Assembly (NCBI RefSeq): GCF_011074795.1
Contig: NZ_JAAMPF010000006.1
Location: 1 to 64,000, forward strand
DNA length: 64,000 bases
Reading direction: 5' to 3'
Source of the DNA: Marinobacter salicampi
GTDB lineage: Bacteria > Pseudomonadota > Gammaproteobacteria > Pseudomonadales > Oleiphilaceae
The number at the start of each line of letters is the position of its first letter. Position 1 is the stretch's first letter. A program made the position numbers and the translations under genes. Below are positions 31,923-41,665 of this stretch, piece after piece. The notes beneath the pieces are model-generated. The model did no database searches. It worked only from the letters and a program-made list of their open reading frames with translations, and was not told the origin of the DNA.

Positions 31923-32965
31923 ACGGCCAGCAGTGGCGGCTGAGTTGGCCGTCTGGCCAGGGAGGCCGGATTGCAAAAGCCGTCCTGCGGGCTCAGCCAG
32001 AGCATTTCCTTGTCGATGAAGCTCTGGGTCTTGCCGGGTTCCCGTCAGTGCCTGTTGATGTACAAGCACTGTTGGAGGGCGAGCCGTTGCCCGGACAGGG
32101 GGAGCATCTTTGTGTACGGCTTGAGAAGCGGGGGGATAATACCGACTACGTAGCGCGAGAACTGGCAGGGCTTGCAGGCTGCCAGCCCCACGACATCGGC
32201 TTCTGCGGTCTCAAGGACCGCCACGCGGTCACCCGGCAGTGGTTCAGTGTCTCGCGTCCCGGCATGATGGACTCGGACGCTGACTTTCTGGCCGCAGTCC
32301 GGGCCCGCTGGTCCCTTCTGGACGCCTGTCGTTTCACCCGTAAGCTGCGACGGGGCGAACATCAGGCCAACCATTTCAATCTTCTTCTGACTGAGGTCGA
32401 AGGCGAGCCCGAACAGATTAATGCGCGGTTGGCTCTTATTGCAGAGGTGGGTTGCCCGAATTATTTCGGCAGCCAGCGTTTTGGCTGGCATGGCAACAAC
32501 CTCGAACAGGCGTGTCGCATGAAGCCCGGCCGGCAAAGGGGCCGCAACCGATTGCAGGGACTGTACTTCTCAGCTGCGAGATCCTGGCTCTTCAACGAAG
32601 TACTTGCGGCGCGGGTAGCCGATGGCACCTGGACTGAAGCAATGAACGGTGAGCCGGAAGCCGGTGCAGTCACTGGCCCTTTATGGGGCGATGGTGGCAC
32701 CCGTGCCGATGCCGAGCAAGGGTCCCTGGAGCGAGAGCTGGTGACGCGCCACCCAAGGTTGGAAGCGGTGTTTTCCCAGACCCGCATGAAACCCGAACGA
32801 CGGTCACTTGTGCTCTGTCCGGTCGGCTTGAGTTGGCAGTGGGAAGGCGCCGGCGATCTGCGGCTGATGTTCGGCTTGAGTCCCGGGCAGTTTGCTACGG
32901 TTCTGCTGGATGACGTCTTCGAGCTGACCGATGCGGCACAGGCATCACACAATATCGCGGAATAA
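31919..32965 (+). CDS. truD: tRNA pseudouridine(13) synthase
   Basis: A 348-residue enzyme that makes pseudouridine 13 in tRNA(Glu). The catalytic Asp lies in GLKDRHAVT and the NYFGSQRFG motif is present. The start is a GTG overlapping the ispF stop (GTGA). The gene sits in the usual ispF-truD-surE order. Confidence 0.95.
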   Translation: MNGQQWRLSWPSGQGGRIAKAVLRAQPEHFLVDEALGLAGFPSVPVDVQALLEGEPLPGQGEHLCVRLEKRGDNTDYVARELAGLAGCQPHDIGFCGLKDRHAVTRQWFSVSRPGMMDSDADFLAAVRARWSLLDACRFTRKLRRGEHQANHFNLLLTEVEGEPEQINARLALIAEVGCPNYFGSQRFGWHGNNLEQACRMKPGRQRGRNRLQGLYFSAARSWLFNEVLAARVADGTWTEAMNGEPEAGAVTGPLWGDGGTRADAEQGSLERELVTRHPRLEAVFSQTRMKPERRSLVLCPVGLSWQWEGAGDLRLMFGLSPGQFATVLLDDVFELTDAAQASHNIAE

Positions 32966-33048
32966 AACGAAACAGGGCATATTAGACCCTGCAAAAGACC
33001 AGACCCGGGGCACGCATTCAATTGCCGGGCAGGCTAGCGGAGATGACT

Positions 33049-33801
33049 GTGAGAATTTTGCTATCTAATGATGATGGGGTTTACTCCCCGGGTCTGAAGG
33101 CGTTATTCGATGGCCTTCAGGGTCTTGGGTCGCTGGATGTGGTTGCACCCGACCGGGACCACAGTGGCGCGAGTAACGCGCTCACACTGAACCGGCCCCT
33201 GACGGTTGACAGTCATCCGAACGGTTTTCGCTCCGTGGATGGCACCCCCAGTGATTGTGTCCACCTGGCGGTGAACGGGCTTTACCATGAACCGTTTGAT
33301 CGGGTGATTTCCGGTATCAACACCCACGCCAATCTGGGTGACGATGTGATCTATTCGGGCACAGTCGCGGCGGCGACCGAGGGGCGCAATCTCGGCCTGC
33401 CTGCAATAGCCGTTTCACTGGTAAACCAGGGTCACTTCCATTACGAGACTGCCGCCCGTGTCGTCCGCATGATGCTGGAACGGGACGCTCCGGTTTCGCT
33501 GGGCCCACGCTGTATCCTCAACGTGAATGTGCCTGACGTGCCCTGGCATGAGCTGGCGGGTTTCCGGGTCACCCGGCTTGGCCATCGGGACCGGGCCGAG
33601 GGTGCGGTTCCAATGACCTGTCCGCGGGGCAAGGAACGCTACTGGATTGGTGCGCCTGGCGAAGGTCATGATGCCGGGCCCGGTACCGACTTTCACGCGG
33701 TTCGGGAAAACTACGTGTCCATTACGCCGGTCCACGTTGACATGACGCGGCATGAGGCCCTGTCTTCATTGCGGGAGTGGCTGGACGAGGTGAACGGATG
33801 A
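33049..33801 (+). CDS. surE: 5'/3'-nucleotidase SurE
   Basis: A 250-residue metal-dependent phosphatase active on nucleoside monophosphates and linked to stationary-phase survival. Metal-binding Asp-Asp in LLSNDDGVY is near the N terminus, with Ser in HSGASN and Asn in SGINTHANLGDD. The start is the GTG at 33049: GGAG (33039-33042) is six bases away and this gives the family N terminus MRILLSND, while the ATG at 33043 touches the ribosome site. The end overlaps pcm by 4 bp. Confidence 0.94.
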   Translation: MRILLSNDDGVYSPGLKALFDGLQGLGSLDVVAPDRDHSGASNALTLNRPLTVDSHPNGFRSVDGTPSDCVHLAVNGLYHEPFDRVISGINTHANLGDDVIYSGTVAAATEGRNLGLPAIAVSLVNQGHFHYETAARVVRMMLERDAPVSLGPRCILNVNVPDVPWHELAGFRVTRLGHRDRAEGAVPMTCPRGKERYWIGAPGEGHDAGPGTDFHAVRENYVSITPVHVDMTRHEALSSLREWLDEVNG

Positions 33802-34454
33802 GTGCCGAACTTCAGGGTATCGGGATGACTTCACGGCGGACCCGGGCCCGGCTGATTCAGCGTCTGCGGCAGGCCGGCATTACCGACGAACGCGTCCTCG
33901 CCACCATGGAAGAGCTGCCGCGCCATATTTTTCTCGACGAGGCTCTTGCACATCGGGCCTACGAAGACACATCGCTGCCCATAGGCCACAGCCAGACGCT
34001 TTCCCAGCCATATATTGTGGCCAAAATGACGGAAGTGCTCATGCGGCATGCACCTCAGTCAGTGCTGGAACTGGGTACAGGGTCGGGCTACCAGACTGCC
34101 ATCCTTGCCCGGCTGGTCAAGGACGTATATAGCGTAGAGCGCATCAAGGCACTGCAAGACAGGGCCAGAGAGCGGCTGCGCACACTGGGTCTGCGCAATG
34201 TCATGTTGCGGCATGCCGATGGCGGGGTGGGCTGGCCAGACAAGGGGCCATTCGACGGCATCATGGTCACCGCCGCTCCCAAGCAACTGCCCCGGGAGCT
34301 GATGATGCAGCTGTCCGAGGGGGGTGTCATTGTAGCTCCGGTTGGAGAAGAAGCCCAGGTACTGACACAGGCGGTCCGAAAAGGCGACAGCTTTGTTGTG
34401 ACTGAAATCGAGCCCGTACGTTTTGTGCCTTTACTTGCAGGGGTCGTCAGATGA
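33798..34454 (+). CDS. pcm: protein-L-isoaspartate O-methyltransferase
   Basis: A 218-residue S-adenosylmethionine enzyme that repairs isoaspartyl residues in damaged proteins. It has the SAM motif VLELGTGSGYQTA and the start region HIFLDEALAHRAYEDTSLPIG in two pieces of the family pattern. The ATG at 33798 overlaps the surE stop (ATGA). It also overlaps the next gene by 4 bp, so surE, pcm and the DUF368 gene are coupled. Confidence 0.96.
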   Translation: MSAELQGIGMTSRRTRARLIQRLRQAGITDERVLATMEELPRHIFLDEALAHRAYEDTSLPIGHSQTLSQPYIVAKMTEVLMRHAPQSVLELGTGSGYQTAILARLVKDVYSVERIKALQDRARERLRTLGLRNVMLRHADGGVGWPDKGPFDGIMVTAAPKQLPRELMMQLSEGGVIVAPVGEEAQVLTQAVRKGDSFVVTEIEPVRFVPLLAGVVR

Positions 34455-35452
34455 GTCATTCTGCATCACAGGCCTCAAACCCGGAAGCAGCGATTACCCC
34501 TGTAGCGCCATCCCAGCGATTGATTGGCGTCTTTTTTCGGGGCATGGCCATGGGGGCTGCCGATATCGTGCCCGGCGTGTCCGGTGGCACGATCGCCTTC
34601 ATCACTGGTATCTACTTCCGTTTACTCGAGGCAATCAGTCGCTTTCCGGAGGTTTTCTGGCGTGAACTCTGCCGGGGCCACCTCAAAGCGTTCTGGCAAC
34701 GGTCCGATGCGAGCTTTCTAGTCACATTACTGTTCGGCATTCTGTTCAGTATTGCGTCACTGGCGGCGATCATCAGCCATGCTCTTGAAACCTACCCGGT
34801 CCCTCTCTGGAGCTTTTTCTTCGGCCTCATAACCGCCTCAGTCTGGCACGTGGCCCGGGAAGTGGTTCGTCCCCGAGCGGTACTGCTTTTTGCGGCCGTG
34901 CTGGGGGCAGCGCTGGCCTGGTGGATTACAACCTTGTCTCCGGTAAGTACAGAGCCCACGTTGTTAGTGCTGTTCGGCGCAGGGGCTATAGCGATTTGCG
35001 CGATGATATTGCCCGGCATCTCCGGCAGCTTCATATTGGTCATCATGGGGCTTTACGCGCCAGTGCTTGATGCTATAAAACAGTTCGAAATGGTAAAGCT
35101 GCTTGTTTTTGGGGCGGGGTGTGCCCTGGGGCTGCTATCTATTGCCCGGGCGCTTACCTGGGCTGTGCGCAGGTTCCACGACTGGGTCCTGGCTTTGCTG
35201 ACCGGCGTGATGGTAGGCGCCCTGAATAAGGTCTGGCCCTGGAAGGAGACGGTAACCTGGCGCCTTGACAGTGCCGGCAAAGAAGTGGCGCTGCACCAGG
35301 TCAACACCTCACCTCAGCATTTCGCGGAGCTCACAGGAGCCAGTGCCGATATATACCCGGCCATTGCGGCAGCGGTGCTGGGCTTTGGACTGGTATTTGG
35401 GATTGAGTGGCTGGCAGGGCGTTTTGGCGCCGAGCGGGGATCAGCAGCCTAG
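34451..35452 (+). CDS. DUF368 membrane protein (PopT-type polyprenyl-phosphate transporter)
   Basis: A 333-residue inner-membrane protein with about eight to ten hydrophobic segments. Two internal repeats are marked by DIVPGVSGGTIAF and ILPGISGSFIL, the hallmark of DUF368. Recent work assigns DUF368 (PopT) and DedA proteins the recycling of undecaprenyl phosphate across the membrane, so this protein probably returns the lipid carrier for wall and polysaccharide synthesis. It overlaps pcm by 4 bp. This place between pcm and nlpD is not the Pseudomonas arrangement. Confidence 0.87.
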   Translation: MSHSASQASNPEAAITPVAPSQRLIGVFFRGMAMGAADIVPGVSGGTIAFITGIYFRLLEAISRFPEVFWRELCRGHLKAFWQRSDASFLVTLLFGILFSIASLAAIISHALETYPVPLWSFFFGLITASVWHVAREVVRPRAVLLFAAVLGAALAWWITTLSPVSTEPTLLVLFGAGAIAICAMILPGISGSFILVIMGLYAPVLDAIKQFEMVKLLVFGAGCALGLLSIARALTWAVRRFHDWVLALLTGVMVGALNKVWPWKETVTWRLDSAGKEVALHQVNTSPQHFAELTGASADIYPAIAAAVLGFGLVFGIEWLAGRFGAERGSAA

Positions 35453-35635
35453 TGGTTTGCTGCTTAGTGTTACTTTTATGTCATGAAGGGCGTTTCCAGA
35501 GGTAACACATGTGGTGCAAAGGTAACTTGGTTTCGCACGTAAAATGTGCAATAAATTAGCGAGTTATCGCAATTACTTTATAGTTTGCACTATTTTTAAT
35601 ACGAATTAGAAATATAAAAGGCGATATTTATACTT
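35453..35635 (+). promoter_or_regulatory. A/T-rich region before the NlpD-like gene
   Basis: A 183-bp gap much richer in A/T than its neighbours, especially 35540-35635. A short inverted repeat GCAC...GTGC lies near 35535-35550. TTGCAC at 35585-35590 could be a -35 box, but no matching -10 at 17 bp is clear. It may hold a promoter for nlpD and rpoS. Confidence 0.4.
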
Positions 35636-36523
35636 GTGTCTTTCCTGTATGGCGTCTTAGGCATCGAGACTTCACGCGTGTCTCGCTCCGGGGCAAGAGC
35701 GCGCATTGGCTTTTGGCTCGATGTCGGCAAATGGCCCCGCATCCGCGTTGGTCTTGTTTTTATCCTTGCGCTCTCTCTTACCGGCTGCAATACCTCCGCT
35801 ATTTACCAGGACGATGCCTACAACCCACCCGTTTACTGGGGCCGGCATGTGGTCAAACCGGGGGAAAGCCTATACAGCATAGCCTGGCGGTATGGCCGTG
35901 ATTACCGTGAACTGGGCAATGCCAACAATATGTCGCCGCCTTACAGTGTGAAGTCAGGGCAGGTTCTCCGACTTGATCTCCGGGGCAAGGTTACCCAGGC
36001 CAGCAGTGGCAGGGCATCTCCGACGCCAACGGCAAAAGCGCCGCCACCGAGCCAGAAAACCGCCCCCGCCCCCCGTCCCCAAGCAGCTCCGAAAGTGGAA
36101 AAGGCACCGGTTGCGGGAGCGCCATTGGCAAAACAGGCCCAGACTGTCTCTGGTGTAGTCTGGCAGTGGCCACACGTTGGCACCGTAATTGCAGGTTTCT
36201 CTACATCAGGTAAAGTCAACAAGGGCATTGATATAGCGGGTAACGCAGGTGACCCGGTCAAGGCATCAGCCGCAGGGAATGTGGTTTACGCCGGAAGCGG
36301 CTTGCTCGGATACGGTAACCTCATTATCGTTAATCATAATGAGCATTTTCTAAGCGCTTATGCTCACAACAGGAAAATTCTTGTAAAAGAGGGAGAGGAG
36401 GTAAGAGCAGGGCAGACCATTGCGGAGTTGGGGAGCAGCGGGTCAGACAGGAACAAATTACATTTCGAGATTCGTCGAAATGGCAATCCGGTTGACCCAC
36501 TTCCATACCTTCCGCCAAGGTGA
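35636..36523 (+). CDS. nlpD: NlpD-like LysM/M23 lipoprotein
   Basis: A protein of up to 295 residues with a lipobox LSLTGC (near 50), a LysM domain (about 70-115, HVVKPGESLYSIAWRYG), a Pro/Ala-rich linker and an M23 peptidase-like domain (about 180-290). NlpD activates the amidase AmiC at the septum; its M23 domain is usually catalytically dead. The mature domain here reads NKGIDIAG and LHFEIRR, so the HxxxD-type first ligand set is replaced. No in-frame ATG precedes the lipobox; starts are GTG at 35636 or a GTG a little downstream, and neither has a good ribosome site. Followed by rpoS. Confidence 0.88.
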   Translation: MSFLYGVLGIETSRVSRSGARARIGFWLDVGKWPRIRVGLVFILALSLTGCNTSAIYQDDAYNPPVYWGRHVVKPGESLYSIAWRYGRDYRELGNANNMSPPYSVKSGQVLRLDLRGKVTQASSGRASPTPTAKAPPPSQKTAPAPRPQAAPKVEKAPVAGAPLAKQAQTVSGVVWQWPHVGTVIAGFSTSGKVNKGIDIAGNAGDPVKASAAGNVVYAGSGLLGYGNLIIVNHNEHFLSAYAHNRKILVKEGEEVRAGQTIAELGSSGSDRNKLHFEIRRNGNPVDPLPYLPPR

Positions 36524-36697
36524 GGCCGAGCGACTGGTAAGAACGACAAACTTATAAAATGAATTTAAATTGTCGGATAAGGTATTGTATTAAAAGTAGA
36601 TGTCCTGAAAGGAAAATTCGAATAATAGTCAGCAGGCGTTCACGATAATAAAAACCAGTGAACGATAAAACAGGGTCATTGAAAGGCGGGGCAAGTT
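36524..36697 (+). promoter_or_regulatory. nlpD-rpoS leader region with inverted repeat
   Basis: A 174-bp A/T-rich gap before rpoS. It has a 7-bp inverted repeat CGTTCAC (36637-36643) and GTGAACG (36658-36664) around an A-rich 14-base spacer. There is no T run, so it is not a terminator. It may be an operator or an mRNA hairpin in the rpoS leader. A GGCGGGG ribosome-like site lies before the ATG. Confidence 0.4.
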
Positions 36698-37702
36698 ATG
36701 TCAGCAGAGCATGAAGATATTATTGTTGATCGTGTCGCAGATGTAGAAGATTCAGATGATGAAACCTTGACCAGCGTAACTGGGGAAATCGATACTCCGG
36801 TTGCGGATGAAGGATCCGGAAAAGACGATTTACCCGCAAGAGGCACCGGCCGCTACTTTGGCAACCAGAAACAACTGGATGCCACCCAGCTTTACCTCAA
36901 CGAAATTGGTTTTTCTCCCCTCCTGACTCCCGAAGAGGAAGTTTACTTCGCCCGTCTCGCCCGCAAAGGCGAAGAATCCGGTCGCAAGCGAATGATTGAG
37001 AGCAACCTTCGGCTGGTGGTGAAAATCGCTCGGCGCTATGTAAACCGGGGCCTGACCTTGCTCGACCTGATAGAGGAAGGCAACCTGGGTCTCATTCGGG
37101 CAGTCGAGAAGTTTGACCCGGAAAGGGGCTTTCGTTTTTCAACCTATGCCACCTGGTGGATCCGTCAGACCATTGAACGCGCGATCATGAACCAGACGCG
37201 GACCATCCGCTTGCCCATTCATGTGGTAAAGGAACTGAACCTGTATCTACGGGCTGCCCGCGAGCTGACGCAGAAGCTTGATCACGAGCCGTCGGCTGAA
37301 GAAATAGCCCACATGGTAGACAAGCCTGTAGCTGACGTTAAGCGCATGCTGGGTCTTAACGAACGGGTGGCGTCAATGGATACGCCCATCGGCGCCAATG
37401 GCGAGAAGTCCTTACTCGATACGGTCGCCGATGAAGCCGCTTCCGACCCTGCCGATCTGCTTCAGGACAATAATATGCGAGGCTGCATCGCCAACTGGCT
37501 TGATCAGCTCAGCGACAAGCAGCAAGAGGTCCTGTCGCGCCGGTTTGGCCTGCGTGGTTACCAGACCAGTACTCTGGAGGAGGTCGGCCAGGAAATCGGA
37601 CTGACCCGTGAGCGGGTAAGGCAGATTCAGGTTGAGGCACTTCGTCGCCTCCGGGAAATCCTTGAAAAAGAGGGCCTGTCTGGCACCATGCTCTTCAAAT
37701 AA
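36698..37702 (+). CDS. rpoS: RNA polymerase sigma factor RpoS
   Basis: A 334-residue sigma-70-family factor for stationary phase and general stress. After an acidic N-terminal part come region 1.2 ([10 protein letters not shown]), region 2 ([30 protein letters not shown] and [11 protein letters not shown]), region 3 and region 4 ([17 protein letters not shown] helix-turn-helix). It follows nlpD as in most gammaproteobacteria and ends before a strong terminator at 37737. Confidence 0.96.
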   Translation: MSAEHEDIIVDRVADVEDSDDETLTSVTGEIDTPVADEGSGKDDLPARGTGRYFGNQKQLDATQLYLNEIGFSPLLTPEEEVYFARLARKGEESGRKRMIESNLRLVVKIARRYVNRGLTLLDLIEEGNLGLIRAVEKFDPERGFRFSTYATWWIRQTIERAIMNQTRTIRLPIHVVKELNLYLRAARELTQKLDHEPSAEEIAHMVDKPVADVKRMLGLNERVASMDTPIGANGEKSLLDTVADEAASDPADLLQDNNMRGCIANWLDQLSDKQQEVLSRRFGLRGYQTSTLEEVGQEIGLTRERVRQIQVEALRRLREILEKEGLSGTMLFK

Positions 37703-37736
37703 GCTATCTCAAAGGCTTTCGAGAGGAATCAAAGGT

Positions 37737-37766
37737 CGGGCGGCCAGGGCTGCCCGGGCTTTTTTT
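37737..37766 (+). terminator. intrinsic terminator after rpoS
   Basis: An 8-bp stem with one G-T pair (37737-37744 with 37749-37756) and a CAGG loop is followed by GGC and seven T at 37760-37766. It lies 35 bp after the rpoS stop and ends the nlpD-rpoS transcript. Confidence 0.85.
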
Positions 37767-37923
37767 GGCGTCAGCAAATGAGAACTAAGTAATATTGGGC
37801 AAGAGGCCTGCCTGCTAAAATCAGCCTGCCTGGCGTGGTACATGATGTCGATCGCGGGTAGACGGAAGTGAGCTCATGAAGAAGCCCACTCGACAAATAA
37901 TAATGACTGAAAAGGAATGGACG

Positions 37924-38496
37924 ATGAACAAGGCCCTTGCAACGATTACCTCCACGCTGCTGCTGGCAGTCATGAGTGTGCCAGCAAACGCGCTCAACAT
38001 TGAAGGTGTAGACCTCCCGGAAACCATGTCGACTGATGGGACTGAACTCAAGCTTAACGGAGCCGGTGTCCGCTCCAAGTGGTTCATGGACCTCTACGTG
38101 GGAGGACTTTATGTCCCGGAAACCAGCGCGGACGCTGGACGCATCATTGCAGCTGATGAGCATCAGGCAATAACCCTGCACATTATTTCGGGAATGATCA
38201 CAAGTGACCGTATGACCTCTGCCACCTTGGAAGGTTTTGAAGCCTCAACTGATGACAATATGGCCCCTATTCAGGACGAAATCGATGAGTTCATGAAGGT
38301 CTTTGAAGAAGAAATCAAGGAAGGGGATGTCTTCGAGCTCGTCTATCAGCCTGACTCCGGTGTTCATGTGTACAAGAATGATGAAGAGCGCGGCGTCATC
38401 GGAGGCATGGAATTCAAGAAAGCCCTGTTTGGGATCTGGCTATCTGACGAGCCAGCCCAGAAAGACCTAAAGCAGGACATGCTCGGCCGGCGTTAA
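37924..38496 (+). CDS. periplasmic chalcone-isomerase-like protein
   Basis: A 190-residue protein with a signal peptide cleaved after AQ-type site (VPANA, about residue 22). The mature part resembles the bacterial chalcone isomerase-like family (Chalcone_3): WFMDLYVGGLYVPE and GVIGGMEFKKALFGIWL. Function in bacteria is unknown. The ATG at 37924 has AAGGA upstream; an in-frame ATG at 37876 would spoil the signal peptide. It stands alone between rpoS and nth. Confidence 0.83.
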   Translation: MNKALATITSTLLLAVMSVPANALNIEGVDLPETMSTDGTELKLNGAGVRSKWFMDLYVGGLYVPETSADAGRIIAADEHQAITLHIISGMITSDRMTSATLEGFEASTDDNMAPIQDEIDEFMKVFEEEIKEGDVFELVYQPDSGVHVYKNDEERGVIGGMEFKKALFGIWLSDEPAQKDLKQDMLGRR

Positions 38497-38503
38497 TCAG
38501 CCA

Positions 38504-38529
38504 ACAGCAGCGCTCTCGGGCGCTGCTGT
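38504..38529. terminator. hairpin between convergent genes
   Basis: A 10-bp perfect stem (38504-38513 with 38520-38529, ACAGCAGCGC and its complement) with a 6-base loop lies between the convergent chalcone-isomerase-like and nth genes. There is no T run on either side, so termination strength is uncertain. Confidence 0.5.
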
Positions 38530-38574
38530 CCCGCCTTTGAAAGTCTCGGAGAGACTGGTCTTAAGGGAGATAGG

Positions 38575-39216
38575 TCAGTCCTGATAGTCCCGCTTCTGTT
38601 TGAATTCACATAGGTCTTCAATGATGCATATGCCGCAACGGGGCTTGCGTGCCACGCAAGTGTAGCGACCGTGGAGAATCAGCCAGTGATGGGCATCCTG
38701 AAGAAATTCCCGGGGCACTAACCGCATCAGGCGCTTCTCTACCTCTAGCACATTCTTGCCGGGAGCAATGCCTGTGCGATTGGCTACGCGGAAAATGTGG
38801 GTGTCGACAGCCATGGCCGACTGGCCAAAAGCCGTGTTCAACACCACATTGGCAGTTTTGCGTCCAACCCCGGGCAGGGCTTCAAGAGCTTCACGATTGT
38901 CCGGCACTTCGCTGTCATGCTCTTCCACCAGCTTGCGGCAGGTCTTGATGACGTTTTCGGCCTTGCTGTTATAAAGCCCGATCGTTTTTATGTACTCCTT
39001 GAGTCCGTCGACGCCCAGGGCAAGAATGGACTCCGGTGTATTGGCCACGGGAAACAGCTTCGCGGTGGCTTTGTTAACGCCAACGTCTGTCGCCTGAGCG
39101 GATAAGATGACAGCGATCAGCAGCTCAAACGGCGACGAATACACCAGTTCTGTGGTTGGTGTGGGGTTAGCCGCGCGCAAGCGTTCAAAAATCTGGGTTC
39201 GTTTGTCCCTGTTCAT
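38575..39216 (-). CDS. nth: endonuclease III
   Basis: A 213-residue DNA glycosylase/AP lyase that removes oxidised pyrimidines. The helix-hairpin-helix [13 protein letters not shown] with catalytic Lys, the Asp of VDTHIFRV and the four-Cys iron-sulfur loop ([11 protein letters not shown] and the later Cys) are visible. It overlaps rnfE by 4 bp, the usual end of the rnf/rsx operon. Confidence 0.96.
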   Translation of the reverse strand: MNRDKRTQIFERLRAANPTPTTELVYSSPFELLIAVILSAQATDVGVNKATAKLFPVANTPESILALGVDGLKEYIKTIGLYNSKAENVIKTCRKLVEEHDSEVPDNREALEALPGVGRKTANVVLNTAFGQSAMAVDTHIFRVANRTGIAPGKNVLEVEKRLMRLVPREFLQDAHHWLILHGRYTCVARKPRCGICIIEDLCEFKQKRDYQD

Positions 39217-39941
39217 GCCGACTCCTGGGAAACCTGGCCGGTTACTCTGACCCTCTTACTGCCCGGGATAGCGGCCTGGTCCGTGACCAGAAGTCGCCTT
39301 TGGGCAATGCGGTTGTCGATACTGTTTTTGAGCGCGATAAGAAGTCCAAGACCTACAAAAGCTCCCGGAGGCAGGACCATGAAGAGAACATCCGGATAGC
39401 CCTGGACCGGCCCAAGTTGCCAGTCACGGGCCATGGGACCGAGCAACAGCTCCATATTGGCGAACAGGGTGCCCTGACCGACCATTTCCCTGAGCCCCCC
39501 AAGGACCACAAGCACCACCAGAAAGCCAAGGCCCATCATGAAGCCGTCCAGGGCGGCTGCGCCAGGACGATTTTTGGAAGCAAATGCGTCTGCCCGCCCC
39601 AGGATCGCGCAGTTGGTCACGATAAGGGGTATGAAGATTCCCAGAATCTGGTAGAGCTCGTAGGTGAACGCCTGCATCAGGAGTTCGGCGCATGTCACCA
39701 GTGAAGCAATGATCATGACAAAAGCTGGCAGGCGAACCGAGTCACTGACGAAGTTGCGGATCAGCGATACAGCCAGATTTGACCCCAAGAGTACCATGAG
39801 GGTAGCCAGTCCCAGGCCGATGGCGTTAACGACCGTGCTGGTTACCGCCAACAGCGGGCATAACCCAAGCACCTGCACCAGCGCCGGGTTGTTGCTCCAG
39901 AGCCCATCTCTGATAATTTCGCGGCTGGTCTTTGTGGTCAC
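39213..39941 (-). CDS. rnfE: Rnf electron transport subunit E
   Basis: A 242-residue membrane subunit of the Rnf complex, which couples NADH and ferredoxin to a cation gradient or keeps SoxR reduced. About six hydrophobic segments and [16 protein letters not shown] with the conserved membrane Cys are typical of RnfE. It overlaps rnfG and nth by 4 bp on each side. Confidence 0.95.
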   Translation of the reverse strand: MTTKTSREIIRDGLWSNNPALVQVLGLCPLLAVTSTVVNAIGLGLATLMVLLGSNLAVSLIRNFVSDSVRLPAFVMIIASLVTCAELLMQAFTYELYQILGIFIPLIVTNCAILGRADAFASKNRPGAAALDGFMMGLGFLVVLVVLGGLREMVGQGTLFANMELLLGPMARDWQLGPVQGYPDVLFMVLPPGAFVGLGLLIALKNSIDNRIAQRRLLVTDQAAIPGSKRVRVTGQVSQESA

Positions 39942-40591
39942 TGCCCTGGCTCCTGTTTTGTTGCACTGGCTGGTTCGCCCAATAGTTGCTGGCGATGATC
40001 CCTAAAATAGAGCAGGGCGTCGCGCACAGCGCCTACCACGGCCCTGGGTGTGATGGTGGCGCCAGTAAACTGGTCAAAGCTGCCGCCGTCTTTGGCAACG
40101 CGCCAACGGTCAACCTCAGGTCTGCCCAGGGCCTTGCCTTCGAAGGACCGGATCCAGTCAGACTTACGCAGTTCCACTTTATCTCCCAGGCCAGGAGTCT
40201 CCCGGTGGCTGGTTACCCGGACCCCAAGCACTTCACCATCCGGGTCTATGCCAACCAGAAGCCGGATATCGCCGGAGTAACCATTCCGGGCAACTACCGG
40301 AAGAATGACACCTACCGGATAACCATCGTTTCGCGCTATCCAGGCCTGGGCTGGCTCTCTGATTCCAAGCAATGGGTGCGGCGTCAGCGGCACGGTGGTT
40401 GAAATCAGATCATTGTCGTGTGTCTGCTCCGGAATGATTTCGTACAGCGCCGACGCCTCGGCCTTGCGAACCTGCTGGTCTATCCGATCCTCGGTCAGCA
40501 CCTGCGTAGCTGCAATGGTGCCAGCGGTGATGGTGGCAAAAAGCCCGAGGCCGATTGCGCTTCGCAGGATGGACTCTCCGATCGGTGCCAT
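39938..40591 (-). CDS. rnfG: Rnf electron transport subunit G
   Basis: A 217-residue periplasm-facing subunit with one N-terminal membrane segment. It carries the covalent-flavin motif DQFTGAT with Thr179, where ApbE attaches FMN. The start directly abuts the rnfD stop, so the genes are translated together. Confidence 0.95.
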   Translation of the reverse strand: MAPIGESILRSAIGLGLFATITAGTIAATQVLTEDRIDQQVRKAEASALYEIIPEQTHDNDLISTTVPLTPHPLLGIREPAQAWIARNDGYPVGVILPVVARNGYSGDIRLLVGIDPDGEVLGVRVTSHRETPGLGDKVELRKSDWIRSFEGKALGRPEVDRWRVAKDGGSFDQFTGATITPRAVVGAVRDALLYFRDHRQQLLGEPASATKQEPGQ

Positions 40592-41644
40592 TTAACGAGC
40601 CTCCGTGCGGCTTGCCAGACCACGCCTCGGCTTTTTATGGCCATAAGTACGGGGGGGCGTGTAATGGTCAATAAAAGGCACGGCAAAGTTCATCAACAGA
40701 ACCGCGAACGCCAGGGCATCCGGGTAGCTGCCCCAGGTGCGGATGATATAGAGGATGATGCCAATGCCGGCGCCGTAGATCAGTTTGCCCTGATGACTGG
40801 TGGCAGCGGAGACCGGGTCGGTGGCTATAAAGAAGGCTCCAAGCATGGTGGCGCCGGCGAACAGGTGGAGCGATAGTGGCGTGTACTGGTCAGGATTGGT
40901 GCCGAAAGCCAGGCTCATGAAGACCAGGGCCGCGAGCAGGCTCACGGGAATATGCCAGCTGATGATTCTCAGAAACACCAATCCGAGCCCACCCGCCAGA
41001 AAGGCTGCGTTTACCCATTCCCAGCCCCTGGCAATGCCGTCTCCGAAGGTCGGGTGCCCGGTGACCTCGGCCGACATGCGGGTCGTTATATCGTGTTTGT
41101 AGACGTCCAGCGGAGTGGCCATGGTGTAAGCGTCAATGGTGGTCTGCTGGCCCGGAAAAATGATCCCCATGGTCTCAGTAAAGCCCGGCGCGCTGGCAAG
41201 ACCCATGGGTGCGGCCCAGTTGGTGGTCATGGCCACGGGAAACGAGATCAGGGCCAGGGCGTAACCGACCATGGCGGGGTTGAAGGGGTTGGCTCCGAGT
41301 CCGCCGTAAAGCTGTTTAGCCATGACGATGGCTGAAATTACCGCAATGGCAGACACCCACCAGGGAGCCAGTGGCGGCAGCGCCAGCCCCAGCAGGAGCC
41401 CGGTCACAGCAGCCGTATTATCCTTCAGGACTGACTTGATCGGTCGCTCCCGTAGTCGTAGCACCGCGGCTTCGGCGCCAATCGCCAGGGCGATACACCA
41501 AAGAACGTTGATCAGATTGCCCCAGCCAAAGAACAGGGTCTGTGCCAGCAGCCCCGGCATTGTCAATACAATGACCCAAAGCATTAGTTGTGATGTGCTG
41601 CGAGCCTGGCGGGCATGGGGAGAGGTCTGTTGTGTTAACGCCAT
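40592..41644 (-). CDS. rnfD: Rnf electron transport subunit D
   Basis: A 350-residue membrane subunit with about nine to ten helices. It has a flavin attachment motif of the form D-x-x-(S/T)-x-A-T, seen as DAYTMAT with Thr177. It follows rnfC by 21 bp. Confidence 0.95.
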   Translation of the reverse strand: MALTQQTSPHARQARSTSQLMLWVIVLTMPGLLAQTLFFGWGNLINVLWCIALAIGAEAAVLRLRERPIKSVLKDNTAAVTGLLLGLALPPLAPWWVSAIAVISAIVMAKQLYGGLGANPFNPAMVGYALALISFPVAMTTNWAAPMGLASAPGFTETMGIIFPGQQTTIDAYTMATPLDVYKHDITTRMSAEVTGHPTFGDGIARGWEWVNAAFLAGGLGLVFLRIISWHIPVSLLAALVFMSLAFGTNPDQYTPLSLHLFAGATMLGAFFIATDPVSAATSHQGKLIYGAGIGIILYIIRTWGSYPDALAFAVLLMNFAVPFIDHYTPPRTYGHKKPRRGLASRTEAR

Positions 41645-41665
41645 GAACTGCTGGCCCTGCTGGAA

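Noticed and set aside
36637..36664. rpoS-leader inverted repeat as a terminator of nlpD
   Set aside because: There is no T run after it and the 14-base A-rich loop is long, so termination is unlikely.
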